DNA of 64,000 nucleotides from Flavobacterium psychraerolatum (GCF_025960985.1 NZ_JAOQMX010000016.1:1-64000), one strand, 5' to 3'. Counted from the first letter of the stretch, positions 45,484-55,953 are shown. Notes: generated from the sequence alone by a model not told the origin. Translations and numbers: made by a program.

Positions 45484-46158
45484 CTATTCTTCTTCCTGAC
45501 CGCTCAAAAAGTTGATGTCTTTAATCAGTCTTTGAATATCTTCTTGTTTTGTACCATCATAAAATCCTCGAATGCGTCTTTTTTCATCCACTAAGACAAA
45601 GTTTTCGGTATGGACCATGTCTAGTAATTCACTAGGTTTACCCATTTTTACGGCGAGATAGGATTTGCGTGCCATAGTATAAATATCTTTTTTTGCTCCA
45701 GTAACGAGATTCCATTTGTTATCTTTTACACCATATTTTATAGCATATTTTTTCAAAACGGGTACACTATCTGTTTCTGGGAATACGGTATGTGATAACA
45801 GCATAACTTTTGGATTGTCTAAAATAGCTTTTTGGACTTCAGTCATATTTGTTGACATTTTAGGACAAATAGAGGTGCATGTGGTAAAGAAAAAATCGGC
45901 AACATAAATTTTGCCTTCATAGTTTTTTTGCGTGATTGTATCTCCATTTTGATTGATGAACGAAAAGTCAGCAATGGTGTGGTACTTACTTACGTATTGA
46001 ACTGTACTATCTACCAATTCTGGGTTTACATCTGCAGGGTTGTAAATGGGTAGTACTTTTTTTGGTTTTAATGCGCCATAAAATAAAAACAACGTTATTG
46101 CGGAGAAAACAACAAAGATTCCTATAAAAACACGGTATTTACGAAATGATGAAGGCAT
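45484..46158 (-). CDS. SCO1/SenC-type copper chaperone
   Basis: 224 residues with one N-terminal membrane anchor (about 10-28), then a thioredoxin fold with the copper site TTCTSICPKMSTNM (Cys-x3-Cys) and the third ligand His in MVHTENFVLVD. Sco proteins deliver copper to cytochrome oxidase CuA or act as thiol reductases in the periplasm. No oxidase gene is in the window. Confidence 0.92.
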   Translation of the reverse strand: MPSSFRKYRVFIGIFVVFSAITLFLFYGALKPKKVLPIYNPADVNPELVDSTVQYVSKYHTIADFSFINQNGDTITQKNYEGKIYVADFFFTTCTSICPKMSTNMTEVQKAILDNPKVMLLSHTVFPETDSVPVLKKYAIKYGVKDNKWNLVTGAKKDIYTMARKSYLAVKMGKPSELLDMVHTENFVLVDEKRRIRGFYDGTKQEDIQRLIKDINFLSGQEEE

Positions 46159-46299
46159 GATTTATTTTTTTACAAAAATACAAAAGCAGTTCTGATTATG
46201 ATGTTATACATATTATAATTTATTCACCGTGTTTTATATTGAATAATAGAACGCATATTTACTCACCATTACTTATTTCTGTTGATAAGTATTACAAGA

Positions 46300-47000
46300 A
46301 GTAGATTAAGGTAGTAATGTCAACTAAGACCCCATAACCATTCAGTATATAAATAGCCAAGCAAGTAATTGAGGTAATGTAACTAGGTTCCCAAACGTTC
46401 ATGTGACACCATGGGGAATTAATAATATCAGGCTCTAGATAGACATTTGAAAACCCAAACTGAAATATGGGCTGTAAGAACTTGCTTTTTTCTTAGGATA
46501 TAAAGTTCCAAAAGACCCAGTTATGGTGGCTATGATCGAAAGTGAAATTCCGAGTCTGAAATCTGGAATTAAGAATTCAGCCAAATGTTCATAAAATATA
46601 ATGGAGATTTCTCCAAAAATAATAACTAATCCTGTTATTGCAAATTTTGTATTTATTAATTGAATCTAAGAAATAATAACAATCCAAATAGGGAAATTGT
46701 ATAAATAATAGTTCCAATCTACTACTATATTTAACAGCAATAGTACTTAATACGCTGCTAAAAGTGAAGTTTGCCAGTACCAGAATAATAACAATTTTCT
46801 ATTGTTTGCTTTTCGGCCTAGAATTTTTTGCAGTCAGATAATAAACAATATAAATCAAATACACCAAAAATTGATGTATAGGGAACATTTGAATCACTAG
46901 AATGTAACGCACTACTTCTTTGGGTGAAATCCAAATGGTTCCTCATAATAATTAGAAACAAAATAGGTAAACTTATAGCAGTAATTTTAGACGAAACCAA
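46300..47000 (-). pseudogene. Decayed EamA/DMT-type transporter
   Basis: No intact frame covers 46159-47020, but minus-strand fragments in changing frames read like one membrane protein. They are ITAISLPILFLIIMRNHL, then after a frameshift VRYILVIQMFPIHQFLVYL, an in-frame stop, VIILVLANFTFSSVLSTIA, another shift, TKFAITGLVIIFGEISIIF and RLGISLSIIATITGSFGTLY followed by SSYSPYFSLGFQM. The last part has the EamA pattern of helix, 'SxxxGT-Y-[KR][KR]' turn and QM-helix. At least two frameshifts and two or more stops make it non-functional. The family match is from pattern memory. Confidence 0.55.
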
Positions 47001-47020
47001 TTTTTTATATTTCGTAATCG

Positions 47021-47845
47021 CTATAAATCAAGTTGAGTAAAAGTATAGTTAAGTTGCTGTATCAATTTATCTGATGCTATTGTTTTACCAATAGATGCAA
47101 TTTTATCATTAAAAGTTGGAGGTATTAGATGTTGCTCCAAAGCCTTCCTTGTGTAGTATTCCTTCCTTGTAGGGTGATTTGGAGCAACAGCATTAAAACG
47201 TTCATTCCAAATGTCACATTCGATAATTTTTTTTATAATTCCAATACAATCCTCCCTATCAATCAAGTTTATTGGTGCATCTGGATTTGTAGCATTTTCT
47301 TTACCTGCCAAAAAGCGGGCAGGATTTCGATCACGTCCAATCAGTCCACCAAATCGCAAAATTGTCGTTTGGACAGCATTGTTTGCCATTAACAAATCTT
47401 CAATTTCAAGGAGCTGTTTACCACTTTCAGTAACAGGTTTAGGAATTGAATCTTCGGTTATGGTGGCATTTACTTCGCCATAAACAGCTGTAGAACTTAT
47501 AAAGAGGAGTTTTTCTACAGTAGATTTTTCGATAAAAGGTAAAAGGTTTTGAATTTTTTTTATAAAAGAATTTTTGTTTGCATCCGAATAATCTTTGTTT
47601 TTTCCTCTCAATTTGGGTGGTATTGCGATAATAAGAATATCGCTTCCCTCCAGAAAATCGGGAATTAAATTTGATACGAATTCAGTTTGTAGCGCAATGG
47701 AATAATGCTTAATTCCTGCTTTTTCTAGAGTAGCTTTTTTATCAATTGATGTAGTAGAACCTTTAATTTTAAAATCTTGTTTTACTAAGGTTTCCGCCAA
47801 AGGAAATCCCAACCATCCGCAACCTAAAATGCTTATTTGTTTCAT
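47021..47845 (-). CDS. NAD-dependent epimerase/dehydratase-like protein (YeeZ type)
   Basis: 274 residues. A Rossmann fold with the N-terminal dinucleotide motif ILGCGWLGFPLAETLV, an SSTAVYGEV strand-turn with the catalytic-type Ser and Tyr, and ILRFGGLIGRDRNPARFLAG. This matches short atypical SDRs annotated YeeZ. Substrate unknown. It lies 120 bp downstream of bioB on the same strand and just before the decayed transporter. Confidence 0.82.
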   Translation of the reverse strand: MKQISILGCGWLGFPLAETLVKQDFKIKGSTTSIDKKATLEKAGIKHYSIALQTEFVSNLIPDFLEGSDILIIAIPPKLRGKNKDYSDANKNSFIKKIQNLLPFIEKSTVEKLLFISSTAVYGEVNATITEDSIPKPVTESGKQLLEIEDLLMANNAVQTTILRFGGLIGRDRNPARFLAGKENATNPDAPINLIDREDCIGIIKKIIECDIWNERFNAVAPNHPTRKEYYTRKALEQHLIPPTFNDKIASIGKTIASDKLIQQLNYTFTQLDL

Positions 47846-47965
47846 TTGTAATGCTTGTTTAGTGGTGCAAAAGTAAGAAAACTAAAGCCACATCAGTAAT
47901 GTTTCTATAAGTTTGGATATTTCTTAATCAAAACTATTTTTTTTTATTGATAAGGTAGTAATCTA

Positions 47966-48961
47966 TTAGTATTGGTTGATGTTATTTGGTACTACTTTAT
48001 TTATTTTAAAAGCTTCTCTAGGTTTTAAGCCTAGAATAGCAAACATCTCCATATCTTCTGATAAGGAAGGGTTTGGAGTGGTTAGTAATTTGTCACCTGC
48101 AAAGATAGAATTGGCTCCTGCCATGAAACAGAAGGCTTGATCGGTCACACTCATCTCTGTTCGTCCTGCTGATAATCTTACTACTGTTTGTGGCATTAAT
48201 ATTCTGGTAGTCGCTATCATACGTACCATGTCCCATACAGAAACTTTCGGTTGGTTCTCTAGTGGTGTACCTTTTACAGGTACAAGTGCATTTATAGGAA
48301 CCGATTCTGGATGTATTTCCATATTCGATAAGATTTTCAACATAGAAATACGATCACCTATCGTTTCTCCTAGTCCTATAATACCGCCGCTACAAACCGT
48401 CAAATTTGCTTTTCGAGCGTGATTAATAGTTTGCAAGCGATCATCATATGTACGTGTTGTGATGATGTTTTTGTAATTTTCTTCAGAGGTATCTAGATTG
48501 TGATTGTATGCATAAAGACCAGCATCTGCAAGTCGTTGTGCTTGATTTTCAGTAAGCATTCCCAGTGTGGCACATACTTCTATATCTAAATTATTTACTG
48601 CCTTAACCATTTCGATTATACGATCAAAGTCGCGATTGTCTCTCACTTCTCGCCAAGCAGCACCCATACACACGCGTGAAGCACCTGCAGCTTTAGCTTT
48701 TTGGGCTTTGTCAAGGACGTTGTCCAGGGACATTAACGACTGCGTTTCTATATTGGTATGGTATCTTGCGGCTTGTGGACAATAGGAGCAATCTTCTTTG
48801 CATCCACCTGTTTTGATCGAAATTAAACTACTGATTTGTACTTCAGCATAATTTTTGTTTTCTCGATGTATCGTGGCTGCTTGGTATATTAAATCTAATA
48901 GTGGCTGTTGGTAAATAGCGTTAATTTCTTTATTTGTCCAATTATGTCTTAGTGAGGTCAT
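47966..48961 (-). CDS. bioB: Biotin synthase
   Basis: 331 residues. The radical-SAM cysteines are in [18 protein letters not shown] (Cys-x3-Cys-x2-Cys), and [15 protein letters not shown] and the conserved 'GICSGG'-like [12 protein letters not shown] follow. It inserts sulfur into dethiobiotin to make biotin. It lies 89 bp downstream of a biotin-dependent carboxylase on the same strand, with no other bio gene nearby, so it is probably kept to supply cofactor for that enzyme. Confidence 0.95.
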   Translation of the reverse strand: MTSLRHNWTNKEINAIYQQPLLDLIYQAATIHRENKNYAEVQISSLISIKTGGCKEDCSYCPQAARYHTNIETQSLMSLDNVLDKAQKAKAAGASRVCMGAAWREVRDNRDFDRIIEMVKAVNNLDIEVCATLGMLTENQAQRLADAGLYAYNHNLDTSEENYKNIITTRTYDDRLQTINHARKANLTVCSGGIIGLGETIGDRISMLKILSNMEIHPESVPINALVPVKGTPLENQPKVSVWDMVRMIATTRILMPQTVVRLSAGRTEMSVTDQAFCFMAGANSIFAGDKLLTTPNPSLSEDMEMFAILGLKPREAFKINKVVPNNINQY

Positions 48962-49050
48962 GATTTATTTAGAATTAAATTAAAAAATATGCTTAAAATA
49001 AAGAGATTTATCGTTTATGTGGAAGCTCCTTATTTTTATTTTAGGAGGTG

Positions 49051-52000
49051 TTAACTTATAATGTATTCAGGAGCTGCAACTGAAATGGTTATCAAAAGGT
49101 CGCCAGCATCTACTTGATTTCCTTGAGTACATCGAATTTCGGAAATGACACCATCGAATTCAGAGTTAATTGTAAATTCCATTTTCATGGCTTCCAAAAT
49201 GAAAAGAGGGTCTTCTTTTTTAACCTCTTGTCCTGATGTCACTAGAATTTTCCAAACACTTCCGTTTATTAAAGAATAGACACCTTCTAGGTCTTCTGGA
49301 ATTGTATATTCTTCTGTTTTGACAGGTTTTACGTCATCCTCAGTCAGTTTGTTAAATCCTTCTTGTTTCCAATATTCTACTTCTTGGTCAAAAGCAATTT
49401 TCTGTTTTGCTTTAAATGCATTGATACTTTCTTCATTCTCTTTCAGCCATTTGTCATATGCACCAAGGTCAAAAGTAGTTTCTTCAATACGAACAACTGT
49501 TTTGCCTTGTTGAAAACCTTTCCGCATTTCTAATAGTTCGTCCTCTGTAACAGGATAATATCTTATTTGGTCGAAAAAACGTAATAACCATGGTTTTTCG
49601 TCTTTGAAAGATTTATTTTGTAAAAACCTATTCCAAACTGGCAAAGTTCGTCCAACAATTTGATAACCTCCGGGTGAGCCTTGCATAGGATAAATACACA
49701 TATACACGCCACCAATACCTACAGTTCCTTCGACAGTAAATGTTCTAGCTGGATTATATTTAGAAGTTATTAATCGATGACGAGGATCTACAGGGACACC
49801 ACAAGGAGCACCAAGATATACATCACCTAATCCTAGGATGATATAACTTGTGTCAAAAACCACATCTCGTACATCGTTTTTACTCTTTAGTCCGTTCATT
49901 CTTCGAATAAATTCGATATTACTTGGTAGCCAAGGTGCTTTATCTCGTACCGATTGTCTGTAATGATCTACGGATTCTAATGTTGCTTTATCCTCGTAGG
50001 CTAGTGGCATGTGCACGATTCTGCTTGGTACCACCATTTGTTCAACAGGAGGTAATCCTGCCTCTATAGTTACTAATGTTTTTACTAATTGGGTTTGCGT
50101 AATCTGCCTACCATCAAAATGAATTTGCAAAGAGCGCACTCCAGGAGAAAGTTCTATAATTCCTTCAATAGGATCTTTTGCTAAAGCTTCCATCAAGGCA
50201 TGTACTCTAAAACGGAGTTTGAAATCTAGTACATTAGGACCATATTCGATTAAAATATACTTATCTCCAGCTTGTCTATAGGCTACTTCTGGATTATTTT
50301 CATTGGCTTCAGAACTAAATAATACACATTCTGAAACGGTATTCCCTATTACTTTGATTGGAGTTTCTATAACTTTTGCTATTGGTTTAAGCTTTTCGAT
50401 TGTCTCATCCAAAGCTAGTTCTAGATCCAAAGCTGTTTCAAAACTTATTCTTTTAAATCGAATAGTATCTCCAGGTTTTAATTGTCCTATTTTCCAAATT
50501 TCTGCTTTAACAATTGTTGCTGGACATACAAATCCACCTAGACTTGGACCATCTTGCGCTAAAATTACGGGCATATCACCTGTAAAATTAATCGTCCCAA
50601 TAGCATACTCTGAATCATGAATATTGGAAGGATGTAATCCAGCTTCTCCACCATTTGTTCTAGTCCACAATGGTTTTGGTCCCACAAGACGCACTCCTAA
50701 GCGGTTGGAATTGTAATGTACTTCCCAGTCAGCAGAGAAAAATGTATCGATATATTCTTCTTGAAAGAAGTCTGGTGCTCCATGTGGGCCATACAACACG
50801 CCTATTTCCCATACTTTTCCATAGGTAGGAATTATTTCTGGGCTTGCCGCAGTAGGTTCATGTATCGGTGCGGGAGTTGTGCATGCTTCAATTTCGGGCT
50901 GACTTATAGGTAAAATATCTGCAACTTTTAACGGTCTTCCACCATGTCCTCCAAATTGTCCCATTGCAAAAGTAGAACGACTACCTAGGTATACAGGAAC
51001 ATCAATACCATTGCGAACGGCTAGGTAGGTGCGGCATCCTGTTTCTGATTTTCCTATGTCTAATGTTTGTCCTGCTTTAATCGAAATAGGTTTATAAAAA
51101 GATACCGACTCACCATCTAATTTTGCATTGGAGGTTGCTCCCGTCAAAGCTACTATTGTATCGGTGTGAAATTTAAGTTTAGGGCCTATAATGGTGCATT
51201 CTAATCCTGCTGCCGTTGGGTGGTTTCCAACAATCCTGTTGGCTAATCTGAATCCAAAATGATCCATAGGTCCAGACGGTGGTACTCCAATATCCCAATA
51301 TCCAATACGTCCTGGATAATCTTGGACAGTCGAATACGTTCCTGGTTGCAAAACTTCAATCACCGGCGGAACATATTTAAAAGTAGCTAGCTTCCCTGTT
51401 GAAACTTCTGCTTTTTCAAAAAAATCTGATGTTATAATTTTACGTAAATAATCGAGATTGGTTGCAATTCCGGCTAGACTAGTAGCCTCCAATGCTTGTT
51501 TTAATTTTAAGATGGCATCTTCACGATTTTCTCCAAAAACAATCAGTTTGGCAATCATCGGATCATAATAGGGCGACACCTCTGTTCCAGTTTCTACCCA
51601 AGTATCCACACGAACATTGTCAGGAAAATTCACTTCGGTCAAAACTCCAGGTGAAGGTTGAAAATCACGTATAGGATCCTCAGCATAAACACGTACCTCG
51701 ATTGAAGCCCCTTTTGGTTCAATGGTTTTAGTTGGAATTTCCCATTGGTTACAAGCTGCTAGAATCATCCACTGTACCAAATCTACTCCTGTTACCATTT
51801 CGGTAATTGGATGTTCTACCTGCAAACGTGTATTTACTTCCAAAAAGTAAAATTCATCATGTGCTGGATCATAAATATATTCGACTGTACCGGCAGATAA
51901 GTAATTTACTTTTTTCCCTAGTTTGATGGCCGATTCTAATAATTTGGTTCTAGTCGCCTCTGGAAGATTGGGTGCTGGAGTTTCTTCGACCACTTTTTGG

Positions 52001-52725
52001 TTGCGACGTTGTAGCGAACAATCTCTTTCTCCCAGTGCCAAAACATTACCTTTTCCATCTCCAAATATTTGTACTTCTACATGGCGAGCGTTGTCAACAA
52101 ATCTTTCTATAAAAACCCCACTATCGCTAAAGAAATTTTCACCCAATCTTCTTACAGATTCAAAAGCTTTTATTAATTCCACTTCATTATTACAACGTAT
52201 TAAACCAATTCCGCCCCCGCCAGCGGTGCTTTTTAGCATGATAGGGTACCCTATTGTTAGGGCTGCTACAACAGCTTCTTCCAAATCTTTTAACAGTCCT
52301 GTCCCTGGAGTAAGAGGTACCCCAGCTTTAGCAGCAATTTCTCTGGAAGTATGTTTTAATCCAAAATCTCTAATTTGATCGGGAGTGGGGCCTACAAATG
52401 CAATTCCTTCGTTTTTACATTTTTCTGCAAAAACTAGATTTTCAGATAAAAATCCGTAACCCGGAATGATGGCTTGAGCACCACTTTGTTTGGCGGCTTC
52501 AATTATTTTATCACCAAGCAAATAGCTTTCAGAAGCGGAGTTGCCACCAATGCAAATAGCTTCATCGGCTGCTGTTACATGATTACTAAAACTATCTGCC
52601 TCAGAATATACGGCCACACTCTTTATGCCCATTTTTTTTAGCGTCTGAGCAATTCGCACTGCGATTTCACCACGGTTTGCGATAAGTACGGTATGAAATT
52701 GGGGGAATGTTACTTGATTTAACAT
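49051..52725 (-). CDS. Biotin-dependent guanidine (or urea) carboxylase
   Basis: 1224 residues, the usual single-chain urea-carboxylase length. An N-terminal biotin carboxylase/ATP-grasp part (1 to about 450) has STAGGGGIGLIRC and EVNTRLQVEHPITEMV. The middle (about 465-1080) contains the KipA/KipI-like carboxyltransferase halves. The C-terminal biotinyl domain has LEAMKME with the biotinylated Lys at about 1181. Annotated urea carboxylases encoded with two DUF1989 proteins and allophanate hydrolase are now known in several bacteria to carboxylate guanidine. I infer that here; the residues that decide substrate cannot be judged by eye. Confidence 0.88.
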   Translation of the reverse strand: MLNQVTFPQFHTVLIANRGEIAVRIAQTLKKMGIKSVAVYSEADSFSNHVTAADEAICIGGNSASESYLLGDKIIEAAKQSGAQAIIPGYGFLSENLVFAEKCKNEGIAFVGPTPDQIRDFGLKHTSREIAAKAGVPLTPGTGLLKDLEEAVVAALTIGYPIMLKSTAGGGGIGLIRCNNEVELIKAFESVRRLGENFFSDSGVFIERFVDNARHVEVQIFGDGKGNVLALGERDCSLQRRNQKVVEETPAPNLPEATRTKLLESAIKLGKKVNYLSAGTVEYIYDPAHDEFYFLEVNTRLQVEHPITEMVTGVDLVQWMILAACNQWEIPTKTIEPKGASIEVRVYAEDPIRDFQPSPGVLTEVNFPDNVRVDTWVETGTEVSPYYDPMIAKLIVFGENREDAILKLKQALEATSLAGIATNLDYLRKIITSDFFEKAEVSTGKLATFKYVPPVIEVLQPGTYSTVQDYPGRIGYWDIGVPPSGPMDHFGFRLANRIVGNHPTAAGLECTIIGPKLKFHTDTIVALTGATSNAKLDGESVSFYKPISIKAGQTLDIGKSETGCRTYLAVRNGIDVPVYLGSRSTFAMGQFGGHGGRPLKVADILPISQPEIEACTTPAPIHEPTAASPEIIPTYGKVWEIGVLYGPHGAPDFFQEEYIDTFFSADWEVHYNSNRLGVRLVGPKPLWTRTNGGEAGLHPSNIHDSEYAIGTINFTGDMPVILAQDGPSLGGFVCPATIVKAEIWKIGQLKPGDTIRFKRISFETALDLELALDETIEKLKPIAKVIETPIKVIGNTVSECVLFSSEANENNPEVAYRQAGDKYILIEYGPNVLDFKLRFRVHALMEALAKDPIEGIIELSPGVRSLQIHFDGRQITQTQLVKTLVTIEAGLPPVEQMVVPSRIVHMPLAYEDKATLESVDHYRQSVRDKAPWLPSNIEFIRRMNGLKSKNDVRDVVFDTSYIILGLGDVYLGAPCGVPVDPRHRLITSKYNPARTFTVEGTVGIGGVYMCIYPMQGSPGGYQIVGRTLPVWNRFLQNKSFKDEKPWLLRFFDQIRYYPVTEDELLEMRKGFQQGKTVVRIEETTFDLGAYDKWLKENEESINAFKAKQKIAFDQEVEYWKQEGFNKLTEDDVKPVKTEEYTIPEDLEGVYSLINGSVWKILVTSGQEVKKEDPLFILEAMKMEFTINSEFDGVISEIRCTQGNQVDAGDLLITISVAAPEYIIS

Positions 52726-52756
52726 GATTTTGTATTTTTATAATGAAAAAATATTT

Positions 52757-54499
52757 TTATAATAATTTTTGAGATTTGATGAAATTTTCCCAACAATAAA
52801 AGGCTGAAATATCATCGGAAAATGCGGTGATATACTCTTCACAAATGAAGCTCTGGATCCATTCACCACTTAGGATTTCTATTTTTCCTAATCCCAAAGG
52901 ATGAGGTATTTGAACGAGAAATTTTCCTAAGTTTTCGACTGGTATTTTCCAGATTTCCACTTCGATTTTATCTCCTTTAGAGTCCTTGGATACTCTGATC
53001 AAACCCGGTTTTTGTTTGCCATTTGGATCCACTAAATACATTTTGTAATTGGGACTTGTAGTAGTGGTGTAGCTGTAGTGTGCATTAAGTTCTGTAAGCT
53101 GAAAAACTAGCGGTTGGTTGCGCTTATGCAAACCAGCTACAGCTAAATCAATATAGCCTTTGTTTGCTGTTGGAGGTATTTCTAGTGCTTTTTGAATTTG
53201 CTTTGCCCATTGTCCTAGTGCTTTGTCTTTTCCGTTTTTAGTAATTAATGTAATCCCAAAAGGAATTCCTTCTGGAGTAAAGCCTACTGGAATAGCTAAT
53301 GCACATAAACCTAAAAGATTTACAAAATTGGTGTAATGACCTAGTGTTGAATTAAGTGTAATAGGATTATTTTCTACTTCATCAATTTTATAAATCCCTG
53401 GAGCAGTAGGTACAATCATAAAATCGATACTATCAAATAATGTATTTGATGCGACTTTTAAATCTTCGAGTTTATATATGGCTTTAAATGTAGCTACCGC
53501 ACTATAATTATCTGCTTTTTGGATAATTTCTCTTACCACAGGATGTATAGATGCGCTATTTTCGATATAAAAATCTTCTATTGCCGCCATTCTTTCAGCA
53601 ATCCAAGGACCATGATATAATAATTTTGCAGTTTCAGTAAAGGTGCTCATTGAAACAGGGGTAACTTTAAAATGCTCAGCAATACAATCAGTAACGTTTG
53701 TAAATAACGGTTCATACCCTGTTTTTTCTTCGAAGTGACGTGAATCCGTATTTGGAATTGCTATCTTAAGTGGAGAACCCTTTTGGACTATCTTTGATGT
53801 TGGTAAGCTGTTGACTTCATCAAAAACTAAATGTGCATCATCAATAGTGTTAGCGAATATAGAAATACAATCTAAACTTTTACAGGCAGGTACAAGTCCT
53901 TCTGTATTTATTGATCCATAGCTTGGTTTTAGTCCTACTAAGTTATTTAGTCCTGCTGGAATACGTCCAGAACCTGCAGTGTCTGTTCCTAAAGAAAAAG
54001 CAGCCATGCCTAAAGCTACTGCTACAGCCGAACCAGAACTTGATCCTCCACTTATATATGCTGGATTGTATGCATTTTTTACTGCACCGTAGGGGCTTCT
54101 TGTTCCTACCAATCCAGTAGCAAATTGATCCATATTTGTTTTGCCAATAAGTATTGCTCCTGCATCTAATAATTGCTGTACAACAACTGCATTTTTTGTA
54201 GGCATATAAGTAAATGCTTCGCAAGCTGCAGTAGTTGGTAGATTAGCAACATCAATATTGTCTTTTACTACAAATGGTATTCCATATAAAGGAAGTTTCT
54301 TCCCGTTATTAAGTTTAGTTTTGGCCTCTTCAAGTTGGCTCAAAACAGATTCTTTTGTTAGAACAGTTATCCAAATGTTGTATGATTGATAGTTTTCTAT
54401 CTTTTCAAAAATAGTAGATATCACATCCTCAGGTAAAAGGTTTCCTGTTATATAGCCATTCAATAATACTTGAATTTCTAGGTTGTTTTTTTTCTGCAT
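52757..54499 (-). CDS. atzF: Allophanate hydrolase
   Basis: The start was set at 54499 (MQKKNNLEIQVLLNGY), since the longer frame would overlap the upstream gene by 52 bp; this gives 580 residues. Amidase signature residues are visible: Lys in PFVVKDNIDVA and the serines in SGGSSSGSAVAVALGM and TAGSGRIPAG. A C-terminal domain (about 440-580) is typical of AtzF-type enzymes. It hydrolyses allophanate to ammonia and CO2, the last step of the pathway. It starts 8 bp after the DUF1989 gene. Confidence 0.92.
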   Translation of the reverse strand: MQKKNNLEIQVLLNGYITGNLLPEDVISTIFEKIENYQSYNIWITVLTKESVLSQLEEAKTKLNNGKKLPLYGIPFVVKDNIDVANLPTTAACEAFTYMPTKNAVVVQQLLDAGAILIGKTNMDQFATGLVGTRSPYGAVKNAYNPAYISGGSSSGSAVAVALGMAAFSLGTDTAGSGRIPAGLNNLVGLKPSYGSINTEGLVPACKSLDCISIFANTIDDAHLVFDEVNSLPTSKIVQKGSPLKIAIPNTDSRHFEEKTGYEPLFTNVTDCIAEHFKVTPVSMSTFTETAKLLYHGPWIAERMAAIEDFYIENSASIHPVVREIIQKADNYSAVATFKAIYKLEDLKVASNTLFDSIDFMIVPTAPGIYKIDEVENNPITLNSTLGHYTNFVNLLGLCALAIPVGFTPEGIPFGITLITKNGKDKALGQWAKQIQKALEIPPTANKGYIDLAVAGLHKRNQPLVFQLTELNAHYSYTTTTSPNYKMYLVDPNGKQKPGLIRVSKDSKGDKIEVEIWKIPVENLGKFLVQIPHPLGLGKIEILSGEWIQSFICEEYITAFSDDISAFYCWENFIKSQKLL

Positions 54500-54507
54500 C
54501 GCTTCAA

Positions 54508-55158
54508 TTATTGGTTCCAGATTAATACTTCGATTGGAGTTGGGTTGTAAGCATTGCAAGGGTTGTTCAATTGCGGACAGTTACTTATAAGTACAGTCGT
54601 GCGGCATAGTGAAATCAGTTCTACATATTTTCCTGGCGCAGATAGACCATCTTCAAATTTTAATCCACCATCTTTAGTAACTGGTACATTCATGAAGAAA
54701 TTAATGTTGGGAGCTAAGTCTTTTTTAGAATAGTTTTTTCCAAATAGAGCCAATTGTAACATAAAAGTGTCGCGACAATTGTGCATAACTACCTTTTCAT
54801 GAGCATAACGAACTGAGTTACTTTGTGCAGAGCAAGATCCACCTACGGTGTCGTGACGACCACAAGTATCTGCAATTATTTTTAATAATGATTTACCAGA
54901 TTCTGCTTTTAATACCGATCCTGCCGTTAAGTAAATGTTAGACTGTGTATTTATTGTTGCTACAGCACTGTAATGATCTTCAGGATTATCAGAATCAAAA
55001 AATATAGTATCTGCGGCTTGATTTCCTTCAAGGTCGACTATTCTTAATACTTGTCCTGGCTCCAATTCGTACATCCAACCATCTCCAGCGAGTATTTTTT
55101 TTAAGAAAATGGCTTCGTTTATATTTTTAGTACTTGCTATTTGAGTTAAAGTTTCCAT
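54508..55158 (-). CDS. DUF1989 protein, urea-amidolyase-associated protein 2 (carboxyguanidine deiminase subunit)
   Basis: 216 residues. The family patterns LRIVDLEGNQAADTIFF, the CGRHDTVGGSCSAQSN stretch and NINFFMNVPV are seen; Cys and His in the central part probably bind zinc. DUF1989 pairs next to these carboxylases have been shown to form a deiminase converting carboxyguanidine to allophanate. It lies 11 bp from the UAAP1 gene and 8 bp from atzF. Cytoplasmic. Confidence 0.88.
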   Translation of the reverse strand: METLTQIASTKNINEAIFLKKILAGDGWMYELEPGQVLRIVDLEGNQAADTIFFDSDNPEDHYSAVATINTQSNIYLTAGSVLKAESGKSLLKIIADTCGRHDTVGGSCSAQSNSVRYAHEKVVMHNCRDTFMLQLALFGKNYSKKDLAPNINFFMNVPVTKDGGLKFEDGLSAPGKYVELISLCRTTVLISNCPQLNNPCNAYNPTPIEVLIWNQ

Positions 55159-55169
55159 GATATTTTTTA

Positions 55170-55886
55170 TTAAAACAGTGAATAATATTGATATGTATTT
55201 TCAAAAGCTCTTTTGTTTTCCTCTCTGAAATTGGCACAATAGTCAGTTTGTAGGTCCGCAAGTTCCGTATCGATTATTTCCATTTTTACAGGAACTGATG
55301 AATATACATTTGATGTATCGTTTGGATTTGGAGTATTTGAGAGAATAACTAGAACATCCATATCTAGTCGCAAGGTTACCGTGTCATTTTCTTTACAATG
55401 CTCTGGGTGGTATTTCATTGCGCCTTTTTCATTACAGGATACTTTCGAAAATAAATTGATATTTGGTGCGAAATCTCTATTTGTTAGTCCATTTCTAATC
55501 ATTTCGATCATAAAATTTTCTTGACCGCTTCGTAGCCATTCATTTTGTTGGTCTTGATAGGATGTCTTACCATATTTTGTATCTGTTAATTCTCTAGTGG
55601 TATATCCCGAGATGGTATCATGCCACCCTAGAGAATCCTCAGTAATACTTGCAAGGACTCTTCCGTTGTCACTCATTAATACATTCCCTTTTTTTAAGCA
55701 AGAAGTATATTGGGCCTTTAAGGTGTCAGGCATGTTATACTTTTCATTGAAGTCAAATGCGTTAAAAAGCATCATGGCCAAATTGGCTCCTTTTGCAGTT
55801 GCAGTTAATTTTATTGATTTTCCTTTTTTTATTGTGGCAGACCATTTTACTCCTGGCTGCAAAATAAAGCTTTTTGACTGTTCCAT
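55170..55886 (-). CDS. DUF1989 protein, urea-amidolyase-associated protein 1 (carboxyguanidine deiminase subunit)
   Basis: 238 residues, first gene of the minus-strand catabolic operon (UAAP1-UAAP2-atzF-carboxylase-bioB). It has the DUF1989 pattern (GANLAMMLFNAFDFNEKYN, SLGWHDTISGYTT, NINLFSKVSC) but lacks the cysteine of the partner's CGRHDT motif (here SLGWHDT), as expected for a heteromeric pair with unequal subunits. Two TACYTARGTA-type sites lie 35-67 bp upstream of the start. Confidence 0.87.
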   Translation of the reverse strand: MEQSKSFILQPGVKWSATIKKGKSIKLTATAKGANLAMMLFNAFDFNEKYNMPDTLKAQYTSCLKKGNVLMSDNGRVLASITEDSLGWHDTISGYTTRELTDTKYGKTSYQDQQNEWLRSGQENFMIEMIRNGLTNRDFAPNINLFSKVSCNEKGAMKYHPEHCKENDTVTLRLDMDVLVILSNTPNPNDTSNVYSSVPVKMEIIDTELADLQTDYCANFREENKRAFENTYQYYSLF

Positions 55887-55920
55887 ATTATTGTTCTTTT
55901 ATTTAACTAACATTAAACAT

Positions 55921-55930
55921 CACTTAAGTA
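55921..55930. promoter_or_regulatory. TACYTARGTA-type site upstream of UAAP1 (proximal)
   Basis: CACTTAAGTA, one base off the consensus. Its centre is 23 bp from the next site. It lies 35 bases upstream of the UAAP1 start codon. The 55887-56255 gap otherwise contains AT-rich sequence without a gene. Confidence 0.5.
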
Positions 55931-55943
55931 ATGTTTTTATAAT

Positions 55944-55953
55944 TACTTAGGTA
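55944..55953. promoter_or_regulatory. TACYTARGTA-type site upstream of UAAP1 (distal)
   Basis: TACTTAGGTA, an exact match, 58 bases upstream of the UAAP1 start codon, positioned like an activator site. Confidence 0.6.

Noticed and set aside
46818..47000. 60-codon minus-strand frame as an independent gene
   Set aside because: It fits better as the first fragment of a frameshifted transporter remnant.
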